64,000 nucleotides of DNA, taken from positions 183,643,114 to 183,707,113 of the forward strand of contig NC_077233.1 of assembly GCF_027887165.1 (NCBI RefSeq), read 5' to 3'. Positions within the stretch are counted from its first letter, which is position 1. The number at the start of each line of letters is the position of its first letter. A program made the position numbers and the translations under genes. This stretch comes from Monodelphis domestica. Its lineage: Eukaryota > Chordata > Mammalia > Didelphimorphia > Didelphidae. Below the pieces are notes generated by a model that was not told the DNA's origin, searched no databases, and saw nothing but the letters and a program-made list of their open reading frames with translations. This document shows, in pieces, positions 21,420 through 31,261 of this stretch.

Positions 21420-23270
21420 TCTGGGGTAAAAAAAAAAAAGAGGGCCCTTTCTAGACCACCACCCCCAGTACGTTTAGTTTTAGTTCAACTGTTCTCACCT
21501 TAACCACATTACAACCTACAATTCCCATTACCTGCCCCTCAAATACACCCGATCTTCTCATCTCACTTTTTATTCCTGTAAATTGACGTCAGCCTTGCTG
21601 AATCATGAAGCTGAGGTTTTTAAGCAAAAAAAAAAAATCTGTTAGGGCAGAGAGAAGCCACATGGGCCCCTTGCCTCTTCCTCCTCTTCAATGATGGTAT
21701 TTTTTAATGGTGTGCACAAGATTTCAGTTTTGGCAGCACATTAAAGAAAACAGCTGGTCACATGTTGGCTTTTTGCTGGGCCTTTTTTTATACACACAGA
21801 GAAATTTCCAAATATTAGGTCTATAAAATAATGTCCTTAAGGCTATTTTCCTTACTTTAAAAAATCCCAACTGCCCCACCACCACCCAAAATGGGCATCA
21901 CATATAATTAGAACCCTGAGCATGGTCCACATCCTGGGCTCCTTCAGGAAACCTTTGGGTCCATTCCTAGGCTTCCCACTTGGGCACTAGAAGGATAATC
22001 AGTTTGTAGAAGTCAATTCCTTAATCACTGCCCTCCCCAAGAACATCTCCCCTTCCAACCTCCCAGGATAAAAACTCTGGAACATTGGTAGGATACAGGA
22101 AACAAGCAAACATAATCTAGGTTCCCAAGAGAACCCCTTAGACAAGATGTCAGCTCTGTCCCTACCACTCCCTACTTATTAAAATAGGTAAACTTGAGAA
22201 AGCTTTAAGAGACCCTAAATCTCCTCAGGCCACTCTTAACCTTTGAGCCAGGAACCTATTTAATCCAAAAGCATGCCAGAGAGACTCTTGCTCTCCAGCC
22301 CTAAAGTTAATTTCATAGAGCACTTTACAGTTTGAAAGGTATTATTAAATATTAGGACACTACATTATAAACATGTCGAAGGCTCCAGAGGGCCATTTTA
22401 ACTTTCAAAAATGAAGTGAAATGCAGCATAAAGCCTGCTTAACCCCAAACTCTAAAATGACTCAATTAACAGCTCTCTGTAGTGCTGAGTTTGCTGGTTC
22501 CCAGCACCAGCCATTCATCAGATTCTGATTTCCTGGATCACTGCAGTCCCCCACAATCTAGACCTGGGACAGGCACAGCACAAGCTCTCTCCAGTCATTT
22601 CCTATCAGAAGCTGCTATTGGTTCAGTCAGTAGGGATTTAGTGGCCATTTCCAAACATCAGTCTCTTCACTTGTCTCTGGGGCTGTTCAAAAAGTTCCTT
22701 GGAACAAAAATGTTTAGAGTGCATGAGGAAGAAGAGAGGAGCTGACTCTGGCCTTGTCTCCATCCTAGAGTTTTGTAAAAAAAACTTTCTCCTTTTACTC
22801 TAAGCTTTAACCCAGCATAAGATCTTTCAACCAGGCATCAGGATTATTTCACCTGACAGCTGAGATGGCTTATAGAACTGTTAGTTACCACCCTAGTTAT
22901 TTAGCTGTCATCATGTCTAATTAGTTACTATAGTACTTTTAGGGTAGGTTCTCCTATTCAGAGAAGGCGGCAGTAAACCTAATTAGACCAGACCCAAGGA
23001 TTCTGAATGGGGTCCCAAAGTACCCTTCTCATCTGTTCTTCTCAAAGAACTTCAGGTCTTCAGGAGGACACTTGGGAAAAAACAGCCCAAGGATAGATGG
23101 ATAGGCAACTGCCTATTATTAGTCTTAAAGTTTCCAAAAAGGGGAACCCCCCCCCTTCTCTTGTGGATCTCTTCCTGTCATCCCAGAAGCACCTCAAGCT
23201 GACTCAAAGCTCTCTGAAGGCAGACCAATCCCAAGATAATGAACAAATCAGAAATTTTTCATTTCATTTA
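21420..23270. other. Long unique stretch downstream of SOCS1, with CRE and MARE-like sites
   Basis: 1.85 kb with almost no recognisable repeat, unusual here. It holds a perfect CRE 'tgacgtca' (21584-21591) and, five bases on, 'tgctgaatca' (MARE/NF-E2-like, 21596-21605). No open frame looks coding. It may hold a SOCS1 regulatory element. Confidence 0.4.
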
Positions 23271-23274
23271 AAAA

Positions 23275-23736
23275 AAAACTTTTATAATAAAGTTTATTAC
23301 ATTATTTTCTTTAAAAAATATAAAATAATAAGTTTCTGCACAGCAGAAAAATTAAGCCAGAGACCCCCCTGGTTTGTGCAAAGATATTTGAAGATTTGTA
23401 AACATGTGAAAGGGAAGGGAGACAAGTACAGGTCCCAGTCCCAAATACATTAAAGATAATAAAAAAATAAATGGGTCCCGATTGCCTCTGAGGCAGGAGG
23501 GAAGAAACACCCAGGGAATGGGACAGCTCCACCCAAGGACATTTCCTTCCTGGGGAGGGGGCTTCGCTCTCTTCCTTTTCTATGGGTCTTTTGTCATACC
23601 CACCTAGCCCGACACAAAGTCAGCATCAACTCCTTCTTGTTGCCATTCCCCCTACCTAAGAGAAAAGCAAAACCAACCCCCCCCCCCTCCAAAAGAAAAA
23701 CCATAGTTAATGCTGCCACCACATTCTTCCATCTTT
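23275..23736 (-). other. SOCS1: SOCS1 3' UTR and poly(A) site
   Basis: The minus strand runs from the stop codon into an AT-rich end with AATAAA (plus 23293-23298), followed by 'ctttattataaaag'. This gives a 3' UTR of about 460 bases. Only one ATTTA motif was noticed (near 23470). The exact cleavage point is inferred. Confidence 0.75.
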
Positions 23737-24411
23737 TCATATCTGGAAAGGAAAAGACTTCAGGTAGTCCTTAAGGACAGGATTTAGGGGGATCTTGCCC
23801 AGGTTGTCCCTTCCAAATGTAGCCACAATGCTTTTTCGACATAGCTCCTGAAGGGGCCGAACTCTTAGTTGTCGAAGGGGGGTCACCAACATTTTTCGAG
23901 GGGAGTTCAGGTAATGTTCCAGCAGCTTGAAGAGGCAGTCGAAAGTCTCCCGGCTGCCATCCAGGTTGAATCGACCAGCCTGGAAGTTGACCCGGATGCT
24001 GGTGGGCCCTGAAGCCATCTTAACACTGATGGCAAAAAAGCAGTTTTTCTGCCTGCTATCCCGGACCAAGAAAGTCCCCACGGGCTCACCCTTAAGTTTC
24101 TCATGGGCCACATTCACACTCAGAGGCCCCCAGTAGAAGCCACAGGCATCCAGCAGGGCGCTGGCCCGGGTGATGCTGAAGTAGTCCGCCTGGGAGCGGA
24201 AGGTTCGGAAGTGAGTGTCCCCCTGTCCCTGGGTCGTCGCCGCCAGGGCCACCGCACCATGTTGAGGGGCCAGGCCGTGTTGGGGTCTGGGCTGTGGGCT
24301 GGGATGTTCCCGGCCAGCCCTGTGGGATGGAGGAGAAGGAGAAGGGTCGAGTCTTCTTCTTGTGTCTGCTGTAACTGCATTGTCGGCTGCCACCTTACTG
24401 TGTGCTACCAT
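23737..24411 (-). CDS. SOCS1: Suppressor of cytokine signaling 1
   Basis: Cytoplasmic (partly nuclear) feedback inhibitor of JAK1/JAK2/TYK2 and adaptor of an elongin B/C-Cullin5 ubiquitin ligase. 224 residues, against 211 in human. Start chosen at [13 protein letters not shown], matching human MVAHNQVAADNAV; codon context is strong (A at -3, G at +4). Kinase inhibitory region [16 protein letters not shown] at residues 65-80, extended SH2 subdomain 81-92 ([12 protein letters not shown]), SH2 core about 93-185 with phosphotyrosine-binding Arg117 in TFLVRDS, SOCS box about 183-224 with BC box [11 protein letters not shown] and Cul5 box [11 protein letters not shown], ending SFPFQI. The coding sequence is a single exon, as in other mammals. 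Odd: the usual Tyr-Arg-Arg-Ile is Tyr-Phe-Ser-Ile, and the gene is far less GC-rich than human SOCS1. The residue 20-64 linker is poorly conserved. An in-frame 67-codon extension upstream is intronic and not expected in the protein. Confidence 0.98.
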   Translation of the reverse strand: MVAHSKVAADNAVTADTRRRLDPSPSPPSHRAGREHPSPQPRPQHGLAPQHGAVALAATTQGQGDTHFRTFRSQADYFSITRASALLDACGFYWGPLSVNVAHEKLKGEPVGTFLVRDSRQKNCFFAISVKMASGPTSIRVNFQAGRFNLDGSRETFDCLFKLLEHYLNSPRKMLVTPLRQLRVRPLQELCRKSIVATFGRDNLGKIPLNPVLKDYLKSFPFQI

Positions 24412-24489
24412 TCTACAGACTGGGCCAGCCTGTGGGGTCGCCCATAGCGTCCGGCGGCGGGCTCGGGCTCCACTCCAGCAGCAGCTACT
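24412..24489 (-). other. SOCS1: SOCS1 exon 2 5' UTR with a 10-codon uORF
   Basis: A strong acceptor (pyrimidine-rich tract, 'gggatttcag|agtagctg') sets the exon start at 24489. Within the leader, ATG GGC GAC ... CTG TAG encodes [10 protein letters not shown] and ends one base before the SOCS1 ATG. Its own start has G at -3 and G at +4. A second, longer uORF from exon 1 runs through this segment in another frame and stops at 24405, just past the main ATG. Confidence 0.7.
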
Positions 24490-25564
24490 CTGAAATCCCA
24501 GACAGAAGGGCAGAGAGAGACAGGGAAAGAAAGAGAGAGAGGCAGAGTGAGTGGAGAACATTTCCTGAGAGCAGGTAGCAAGGCGGGGCTGTGCAGACAG
24601 TGTGCCAAGCATTGAGTCTGCCCTAGGTTGGGTAGCTCCCTAGGAGCCCGCTGCCTTCCTGGTCCAGAGGAGGCAGAGGAGGATGCCAGTGCTCATCCAG
24701 GCTGGAGAAGAGCCTGAGGGATGAGCCTGTTTCTCAGCAGGATGGGTTAAGTAGAGGGGAGGGGGGTGGGCCCCAGGGTAAGATACAAACATCTATATCT
24801 TTAGATTCCGGCAAGTGTCCTGGAGCCTGAGAGGTGCCCTCTCCCTGGCTCACCCCCACCCCCACCCCCCATTCCCTGGCCAAAAGCCCAGGCCTTTCTC
24901 TCATCGCTCATTGCCTCCCCCTGCTGGCTAAAAAGAGGCAAGACAGTTTCTTCTGGGACAGTTCTTGAAAATCAGCGGGGGAAAATTCCCAATTTTAACA
25001 CAGCTAGCTAGCTGTCTTTAAGGGTGGGCAGACCAGATGGGGGAGATGCCCCCAGATTCATGGGCTCTTTCGGTCTTCCTGCAGAATGCTGTACAGGGAC
25101 CATGGAGGCCAGGGCAAGGAATGATGCGCACCAGCAGCCAGCAGCCTCCACACACACCCCAACCTACGATTGGGACCCTGAGGACATGGAGACTAGGAGG
25201 GAGTACAAGGGATGGCTCACAACTCAAGAGATTCTAGAGAGGCTAGAATGCCGAGAGGCCAGGAGCCCAGTCTCCATAGCCCTAGCTCTTCTGCTCCCGC
25301 TCTAAGATGCTGCCAAGCCCGGCAAGGGAAGGTATCCAGCCATCCGTGTGCCTGCCTCCCGCTTTCCCTTTCCTCCTGATCCTCTCCTTTCGGTTGGGGC
25401 CTCTCTTCCCAGTTCCGGGCAATCTCGGTCCCGGGCTGGGCATCCCGCTCCTGACTGCCCCACACGGCGCGCATGGCGGGAGGAGAGCACCGAGACCCCA
25501 GGCTCCAGGACCTCCCTCCATCCCCAGTCGCCAGCAGCTCTCGGCGCCCCTAGTCCCAGCTCAC
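24490..25564 (-). other. SOCS1: SOCS1 intron 1
   Basis: GT-AG intron of about 1.07 kb between 'gggaaccag|gtgagctggg' and 'gggatttcag|ag'. Contains ordinary intronic sequence with a pyrimidine-rich 3' end. Overlapping open frames on both strands have no recognisable domain. Confidence 0.7.
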
Positions 25565-25690
25565 CTGGTTCCCAGGCGGGTGGGCGCGGCTCGGCGCCGC
25601 GGGCGGGGCGGCGGGGGAGCTCCGGGGCCGCTCAGGCGCATAGTCCGGGGCTGGGAGCCAGTGCAGCTGCTATAGCCGCAGCTCCTTTCT
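25565..25690 (-). other. SOCS1: SOCS1 exon 1 (non-coding) with start of 53-codon uORF
   Basis: CpG-rich leader exon ending in a consensus donor. An ATG at 25641 (A at -3) opens a frame of 25 codons plus two bases here (MRLSGPGAPPPPRPRRR...). After splicing it continues in exon 2 ([16 protein letters not shown]...) and ends GAA TGG TAG across the SOCS1 start. The 5' boundary near 25690 is inferred from the TATA-like box. Upstream AUGs that repress translation are known in the human and mouse SOCS1 leader. Confidence 0.65.
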
Positions 25691-25717
25691 GCTCCGCGTG
25701 CAGCGCAGGGCGCAGTC

Positions 25718-25725
25718 TATTTAAA
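25718..25725 (-). promoter_or_regulatory. SOCS1 TATA-like box
   Basis: TTTAAATA on the minus strand in 'ggagatttaaatagactgcg', about 28-35 bases upstream of the inferred start near 25690. Confidence 0.55.
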
Positions 25726-25820
25726 TCTCCTAGGGTTTTTGTGGCCCAGTAGGGGTGGGGAAGAGGGGGGGCCGGCGGGAGGAGCTGGAAGAAGGCGGGG
25801 TCCAGAGCTCCTCCTCTCTG

Positions 25821-25832
25821 GCTTTCGGTTTC
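25821..25832 (-). promoter_or_regulatory. IRF element (IRF-E/ISRE) of the SOCS1 promoter
   Basis: GAAACCGAAAGC on the minus strand fits the IRF-E consensus G(A)AAA(G/C)(T/C)GAAA(G/C)(T/C) at every position. It lies about 100 bases upstream of the TATA-like box. IRF1 induction of SOCS1 by interferon through such an element is established in mammals. Confidence 0.65.
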
Positions 25833-26164
25833 TATTCTGGAGGTGAGGAAGCTACTCCCAGCTCCCGCCTAGCTCCGGCCCTCTCCCGCTTGGGCTCCAC
25901 TCCATTTCCCCAGCCCACTCCCCGTTGTTTAACCCTGGCTCTATTTGCCGGACATTCTTAACGCCCTCTGGTTCCCATCTCAGCCCCGACTCTTCATCCC
26001 AACCCCACTCCCTTCTTGGCCTCTCCAATCTACCCTCTTCCCCGAGAGTGTTTACCCTCCCAGCCCCTTGTTAACTCCAGTCGGTGTGCCGCACGACCAC
26101 TGCGCGCCTTTCACCACCGGAACCCCGCTCCCTTGCCCCAGTTCCTCCTGCTCGTAGCTTTTGC

Positions 26165-26174
26165 TTCCCAGGAA
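26165..26174. promoter_or_regulatory. STAT6-type palindrome TTCCCAGGAA
   Basis: TTC-N4-GAA, the spacing preferred by STAT6, about 0.47 kb upstream of the SOCS1 start. Such sites occur by chance; support comes from the known IL-4/STAT6 control of SOCS1. Confidence 0.4.
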
Positions 26175-26350
26175 GCTGATGCTTTTAACCACAGGGTTCA
26201 GAGGAATTCCTCTGGCTGGGGGAGAACCTTAACCAAATAGCACATCTGTTAGTTCCTCGGAAAATGGGTGTGGCGAGGGGGTGGGGGCCGGGTTTGGCTA
26301 GATCCCCAGCTCCAACTCCACACCCAGACTCAGCCTGGTTCAGCCGAAGG

Positions 26351-26359
26351 TTCCTGGAA
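26351..26359. promoter_or_regulatory. GAS-type STAT site TTCCTGGAA
   Basis: TTC-N3-GAA palindrome about 0.66 kb upstream of the inferred SOCS1 start. Confidence 0.4.
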
Positions 26360-26479
26360 CTCGGGGTCGGGACAGAATACGGCCGCCTAGGCGGATGCTA
26401 TTGTTAGACCTCGGGGGAAGCTTTTTGCTGCTGGGTTTCCCTAGGGCTGGAATAACCTGCGGATTTCTCCCTCCCCTAA

Positions 26480-26600
26480 TACAGTTTAATTCATCCACCA
26501 TTTATTGAGCTCCTACTGTGAGCTCCTAACCATGTTAGGAGGAAAGGGCGATAGAGAAACAAAACTGAATTTGCCCCGCTGGAATTCACTGGCCTAGATT
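26480..26600 (-). mobile_element. L2 LINE 3' end
   Basis: 'catttattgagctcctactg' and 'gagaaacaaaactgaatttg' are the complement of an L2 3' terminus. Confidence 0.55.
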
Positions 26601-26799
26601 GTATTCATGCTCTCCGGCTCTATAGAAATGTGAACTATTGATTATCATTAAAGCTAAGATTGTTGTTGCTTGGGTAGGTTTCTAGCAGCTGTCCCTGCTC
26701 CTCTCCAATCTGCGAGCCGTTCCCACTTGCCCACTCTTCACTTCTTTCCCCTCCCCGAAGTAGGCTGGTTTGGAGCGGGGTGATGGCTGGGTGGTTTGA

Positions 26800-27195
26800 T
26801 GGAAAAAACGACGGACTTGGGGGTTTGGCGTGAGGGTGGGAGGTGACAGAAGACTTGAATCCACTGGACTGCAAGTCGCTTCACTTTTCCGGCCTTCGGA
26901 TCCAGCATCAGTAATGTGGAGCTAAACACTTAAGCAGTTTAGGATTGTTGGGAGGATCGAATGTAATATAATATATGAAAGCCTTTTGGAAACTGGAACT
27001 CTATACAAGTGTATAAAATGGTATTAATGGGTCCACGACCCTGGTCCCTGTTTAACATCAAATAAGTCCCCTTTCCTTGTTTCTACAGGATAACACTCGC
27101 TTTCCTCATCTGTAAAATTCTGGCTTTCAACTAGATGACTTCTAAGGTCTCTTCCAACTCCAAATCTATGACTATGGTCCTATAAATGTGAACCT
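26800..27195 (+). mobile_element. MIR-type SINE remnants
   Basis: 'cactggactgcaagtcgctt' and 'ttaggattgttgggaggatc', then 'tttcctcatctgtaaaattc' and 'gacttctaaggtctcttcca'. Probably two overlapping old copies. Confidence 0.55.
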
Positions 27196-27199
27196 AGTT

Positions 27200-27675
27200 T
27201 GATAATCTACAGTCTGCTCACTCTTCTCTGCACCCTGAGGCTCCTCTTTTCCAGATCTCTGCTCCAGCTGCTTCCCAACTCCTCACCCTCAAAAAAAATC
27301 TCCCAGCTTTGTTCTTGTGATTATCTTCGTGGTCACGTTTTCAAAAAAGGATGACCTTGTTTTCCAAACCCAAAATTGGACCATATCAGTTAATTTTTAA
27401 AAAATTGTGAATGGGCCAAAATAATTGAAATTAGGACAGTCTCTGAAAATACCCGATGCGTGCTACTGATGGAATCCCTAAGGTTTATGTTGGGGGTGGG
27501 GAATAGCGCGAACAATGATTTTCTTCATTTTACTTACTGGAAAGTCTGTACCGACCAATTCCCCACCCCCAACCTTCCAACCAGGCAGAAGGGGAGGAAA
27601 AGGATTCCTCTAGCTAATCAGAAATATGAGGATGGTAAACTCTGTGTTTAAATCAAAAGCCATCTTGGACAAGGA
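27200..27675. other. Unassigned intergenic sequence
   Basis: Nothing recognised beyond short chance frames. Confidence 0.4.
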
Positions 27676-28080
27676 GATACAATGGTACAATGGGAAAAAC
27701 CCCAGTTATGTATTAAGAAAATAATTTAACCTTTCTGAGTTTCTCATCTGGATAATGGAAATCTGGACTCTTAGGTTCCCTCCAATTTTACACATACTAT
27801 CTTATTACCTCAGATAACCTATTTCAGGGACACTGCCATAAGGCATAGATGATTTCACACATTTCACACAGTAAACTTTCAGGTTGAATCAGATTGGGAT
27901 TCTTGTCCTGTCTTTCTCACTAACTAGTCATGTGACTACTGACAAACCATTTTGTTTCTAAGAGACTCAGTTTCTTCATCTGTCAAAGTGAGGATAAAAT
28001 AATACTTGCAACAAATGGTCCCTCTTCTGAGACCAGTCCCTGAGTACTGACAAGGAAAAAAGGTTTGTCTGTACCAAAAT
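27676..28080 (+). mobile_element. Two MIR-type SINE remnants
   Basis: 'tttctgagtttctcatctgg' with 'ggactcttaggttccctcca', and 'ctaactagtcatgtgactac' with 'actcagtttcttcatctgtc'. Confidence 0.6.
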
Positions 28081-28178
28081 ATTCCCAGGAATGCTATTTT
28101 TTATAATTAAGCTAAAACAAAAATGAGATGTCCACCAATGGAGGACCTACTGAACAAATTACACTATGTGCATATAAA

Positions 28179-28225
28179 AGAATATATATATATATATGTA
28201 TGTATGTATGTATGTATATATATAA
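28179..28225. repeat. (TA)n/(TATG)n microsatellite
   Basis: Alternating TA, then GTAT repeats, then TA. Confidence 0.95.
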
Positions 28226-28384
28226 CAAAATGAGGAGAATTTGAGGAGGAAGGTTAGGTAGAAAGAGTTTGGTATTTGACTCCCTCATGGTTTCATTCAC
28301 TATCTCAATATTTTTCGCACCTAAACAAGCTTTCCAGACCACCATTCCTCTACATGTGATATCACTTCCTAATAGAATGGTATC

Positions 28385-28720
28385 TTTTAAAAATTTGAAT
28401 ATATTTCATTTTCCCAATTATATGTAATGTAATAATAATTTCCAATATGCCAACATTCATTTTCCAAAACTGTAAGATCCAATTTGTCTCCCTTCCTTCC
28501 CTCTCCATTCTTGGAGATGGTAAGCAATTTTTGGTCTGCTATATGTGGATTATCATGCAAAACATACTTACATATTGGGCATTGTTTTAGAAGAATACTA
28601 ATATATAAAGGCAAAAATCCAAAATAAAATCATAAATAAATGAATGTGGAAAATAGTATGCTTTGAACTGCATCTGAGTCCAGCAGATCTTTCTCTGGAG
28701 GTGGATAGCATCACATGGTA
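28385..28720 (-). mobile_element. L1 LINE 3' UTR
   Basis: 'ttcccaattatatgtaatgt', 'ctcccttccttccctctcca', 'gattatcatgcaaaacatac' match the marsupial L1 3' UTR in reverse (compare 46990-47187). Confidence 0.7.
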
Positions 28721-28724
28721 TCTT

Positions 28725-28830
28725 CTTAAAAGCAGGGACTATATTATTGTTGTATTTGTATTCCCAACACTTACTATAGTACTTGAAATATAGTATTCAG
28801 TTAATAAATGGTTTTAATTCTTTCATTCTA
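28725..28830 (+). mobile_element. L2 LINE 3' end
   Basis: 'ttcttaaaagcagggactat' and 'cagttaataaatggttttaa'. Confidence 0.65.
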
Positions 28831-28876
28831 TTGTGATACTCTGAGATCAATCTTCTTTTTACTGATTCACCATGCT

Positions 28877-29130
28877 TTGTTGTTAGTCATTTTCAGTTGT
28901 GTCTGAGTCTTTATGACCCCTCTTGGAGTTTTCTTGGCAAAAATAACAGTGGTTTGCCATTTCTAGCTCCAACTCACATTACAGATGAGGAAACCGAGGC
29001 AAACAGAGGTAAGTAACTTACTTAAGGTCACATAGCTAGTAAGTGTCTGAGGCCAAATTTTAATTCAAGAAAATGAAAGTTCCTGACTCCAAGCCTGATT
29101 TTCTATCCACTTTGCCACCTAGCTTTCCCA
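28877..29130 (-). mobile_element. MAR1-type SINE
   Basis: 'ttgttagtcattttcagttg', 'gagttttcttggcaaaaata', 'gaggaaaccgaggcaaacag', 'ccactttgccacctagcttt'. Confidence 0.85.
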
Positions 29131-29510
29131 ACATTATCTTGTATTTATTGTATATATGCTTGTATATTTACATCCCCTGACAGTGTAAGCTAAGCAGGGG
29201 CTATTTCACTTTGTGTCCCCTGTTAAAAGGAAACCAACCAGGACCAACTAGGTAGCACAAGAGATAGAAAACCAGGCCTGGAAACCTGCAGATCCTGAGT
29301 TCAAATGGCCTTAGATACATCTTAGCTATGTGACTCTGGGCAAGTCACTTAACTCCAATTGCCTAACCTTTACCATTCTTCTGCCTTAGAATGGGTACTT
29401 AGCACCAATTCTAAGCCAGAAGGTAGGGTTAAAAAAAAAAAAGATACCTAATGCAATTTCTGGCTCATGGGAGACAACTAATAGAAACCTACTGATTGAT
29501 TCCTTCAGCT
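29130..29510 (+). mobile_element. L2 LINE 3' end split by a SINE
   Basis: 'cagtgtaagctaagcagggg' before and 'acctaatgcaatttctggct' / 'cctactgattgatt' after the SINE at about 29245-29440. Confidence 0.65.
29245..29440 (+). mobile_element. Marsupial tRNA-derived SINE
   Basis: 'aactaggtagcacaagagat', 'tgggcaagtcacttaactcc', 'ctaagccagaaggtagggtt' and A tail. Confidence 0.85.
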
Positions 29511-30190
29511 TCCTGAACCTCAACAGAGTTCTAACCTATTCTATTCCCCTTCTAAACTCAAAGAATTAACTCAGAAGTTAGTCATCTTGGTGTTTTAGAC
29601 CGTGCCTAAATGTGATATTTGGATTTGGAAGTGAGACACTTGACTATGTAACCTCTAAGGAAAGGAAGTTTATTAAACAACAACAATGAAAAGTTATTCA
29701 ACCATTGGCTCAGTTGGGCACAACTCCCCTGTCCTTCACCTTTGTCATGATGATGGCCAAGTCAAAAGGGTCTATTGACTCCAAGTAGAAGCTGGTCTGA
29801 GCCTCCACCTCCCAGCCCAGATAAATCTTGAGGATGACTTCATTGCATTTTTAGGAGGAAAAGAGTCTGTGTGGCAGTGATTTCCCAAAGCTGTGAGTGG
29901 TGAATTTCTAGCTGCTTAAAGGCTCTGCTGCTATCATAGGTTCCCCAACCAAATTATTAGTAGATATTTTTCCTACCACAACTGAGGAACACAGTGAATC
30001 TAACTCCATCTATACAACTGATCTTACTTGCTGTATTTACTTCTTACTGGGGGCAGATGTATTGTTTATCACTGCAGATTTCCAAGATGATATGTATATT
30101 TGTGTGTGTGTGTGTGTGTGCTTATATATGTATACATATGCATGCAAGTGGAATCCCTTTAAGGGTCAAGACTATGGCAGATGCACCCTT
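29510..30190. other. Unassigned intergenic sequence with short (TG)n
   Basis: No family recognised. (TG)n at about 30101-30120. Confidence 0.4.
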
Positions 30191-30860
30191 TATTTTGTAT
30201 TTTAACTTTAATTTTATTATTTTAATTAAGAGTATTTTCTCATGGTTACATGTTTCATGTTCTCTCCCTCCCCACTCCCAGAGCTGACAAGCAATTCCAT
30301 TGGGTTATACATGTATTATTGCTCAAAACCTATTTCCATATTATTTACATTTGTAATAGAATGATCTTTTAAAACCCAATCCCCCCAGTCATATATCCAT
30401 CTAACTTTGTGATCAATTATATGTTTTTTCTTCTGTGTTTCTACTCCTACTTCCTCTGGATGTAGATAGCATTCTTCCTCATAAATCCCTTCGGATTATT
30501 CTCAATCATTGCATGGCTGTTAGTAGCAGAGACTATTGCATTTGATCGTTCCACAATGTTTCACTTTCTGTGTACAATGTTCTCCTGGTTCTGCTCATTT
30601 CACTCTGTACCAGGTCATGGAGGTCTTTCCAGTTCACATGGAATTCCTCCAGTTCATTATTCTTTTCAGTACAATAGTATTCCATCACCAACATATACCA
30701 CAGTTTGTTCAGCCATTCCCCAATTGAAGGGCATCCCCTCATTTTCCAAATTTTTGCCACCACTAAGAGTGCAGCTATAAATATTTTTTACAAGTATCTT
30801 TTCTTTTTATCTCTTTGGGGTACAAACTCAGCAGTGGAATAGCTGGACAGATGCCAACTT
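30190..30860 (-). mobile_element. L1 LINE 3' end
   Basis: Minus-strand frame 30763-30533 gives the ORF2 C-terminus (MRGCPSIGEWLNKLWYMLVM then EYYCTEKNN). The 3' UTR lies at lower coordinates. 5'-truncated, moderately diverged. Confidence 0.88.
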
Positions 30861-31260
30861 TAGAAACCTCAGCTTTAGAGCAAAGAGAAACCAGTGAGTG
30901 AGAAGAAAACTAGAAGAGAGATGCTTGAAACTCAATCCATGCCAGCATTAGGCTGAGAAGAGGTACCTCTGTCAGGAGCTGTTTTTCCTCTGTGAGAATG
31001 GTGGAAATGATTCCTGTTGTGAAAAATGAACAGAGCTGATTGTTCTTTGGTCAGAGAGTCTTCTTTGGCAGGCTCTCAGCAGAAAGGGATATAAATAACT
31101 AATTACTCTCCCATCCATTTACCTGCACGTCTGGATTTGCATGCCTTATTCTATTTGCTCATATAAGCTATAGCAACTTAGGGCAGTGAAAACTGGTTGT
31201 CTTGGCAAAGTTTCAACTGGCATACTTGTTCACTACTGCCTTTAATAAGAGCATTCCCTC
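30860..31260. other. Unassigned intergenic sequence
   Basis: Unique-looking, no coding signature. Confidence 0.4.
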
Positions 31261-31261
31261 A

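Larger units (their letters stand above)
25380..25815. promoter_or_regulatory. SOCS1 CpG island
   Basis: The densest CpG stretch in the window apart from 16640-17100 ('cacggcgcgcatggcggg', 'gcggctcggcgccgcgggcg'). It covers exon 1 and the core promoter, as in other mammals. Confidence 0.75.

Noticed and set aside
24103-24447. Plus-strand frame antisense to SOCS1
   Set aside because: Shadow of the real gene on the opposite strand.
24412-24612. 67-residue N-terminal extension of SOCS1 (MLGTLSAQ...)
   Set aside because: It crosses a strong splice acceptor and lies mostly in the intron; the conserved start is MVAHS at 24411.
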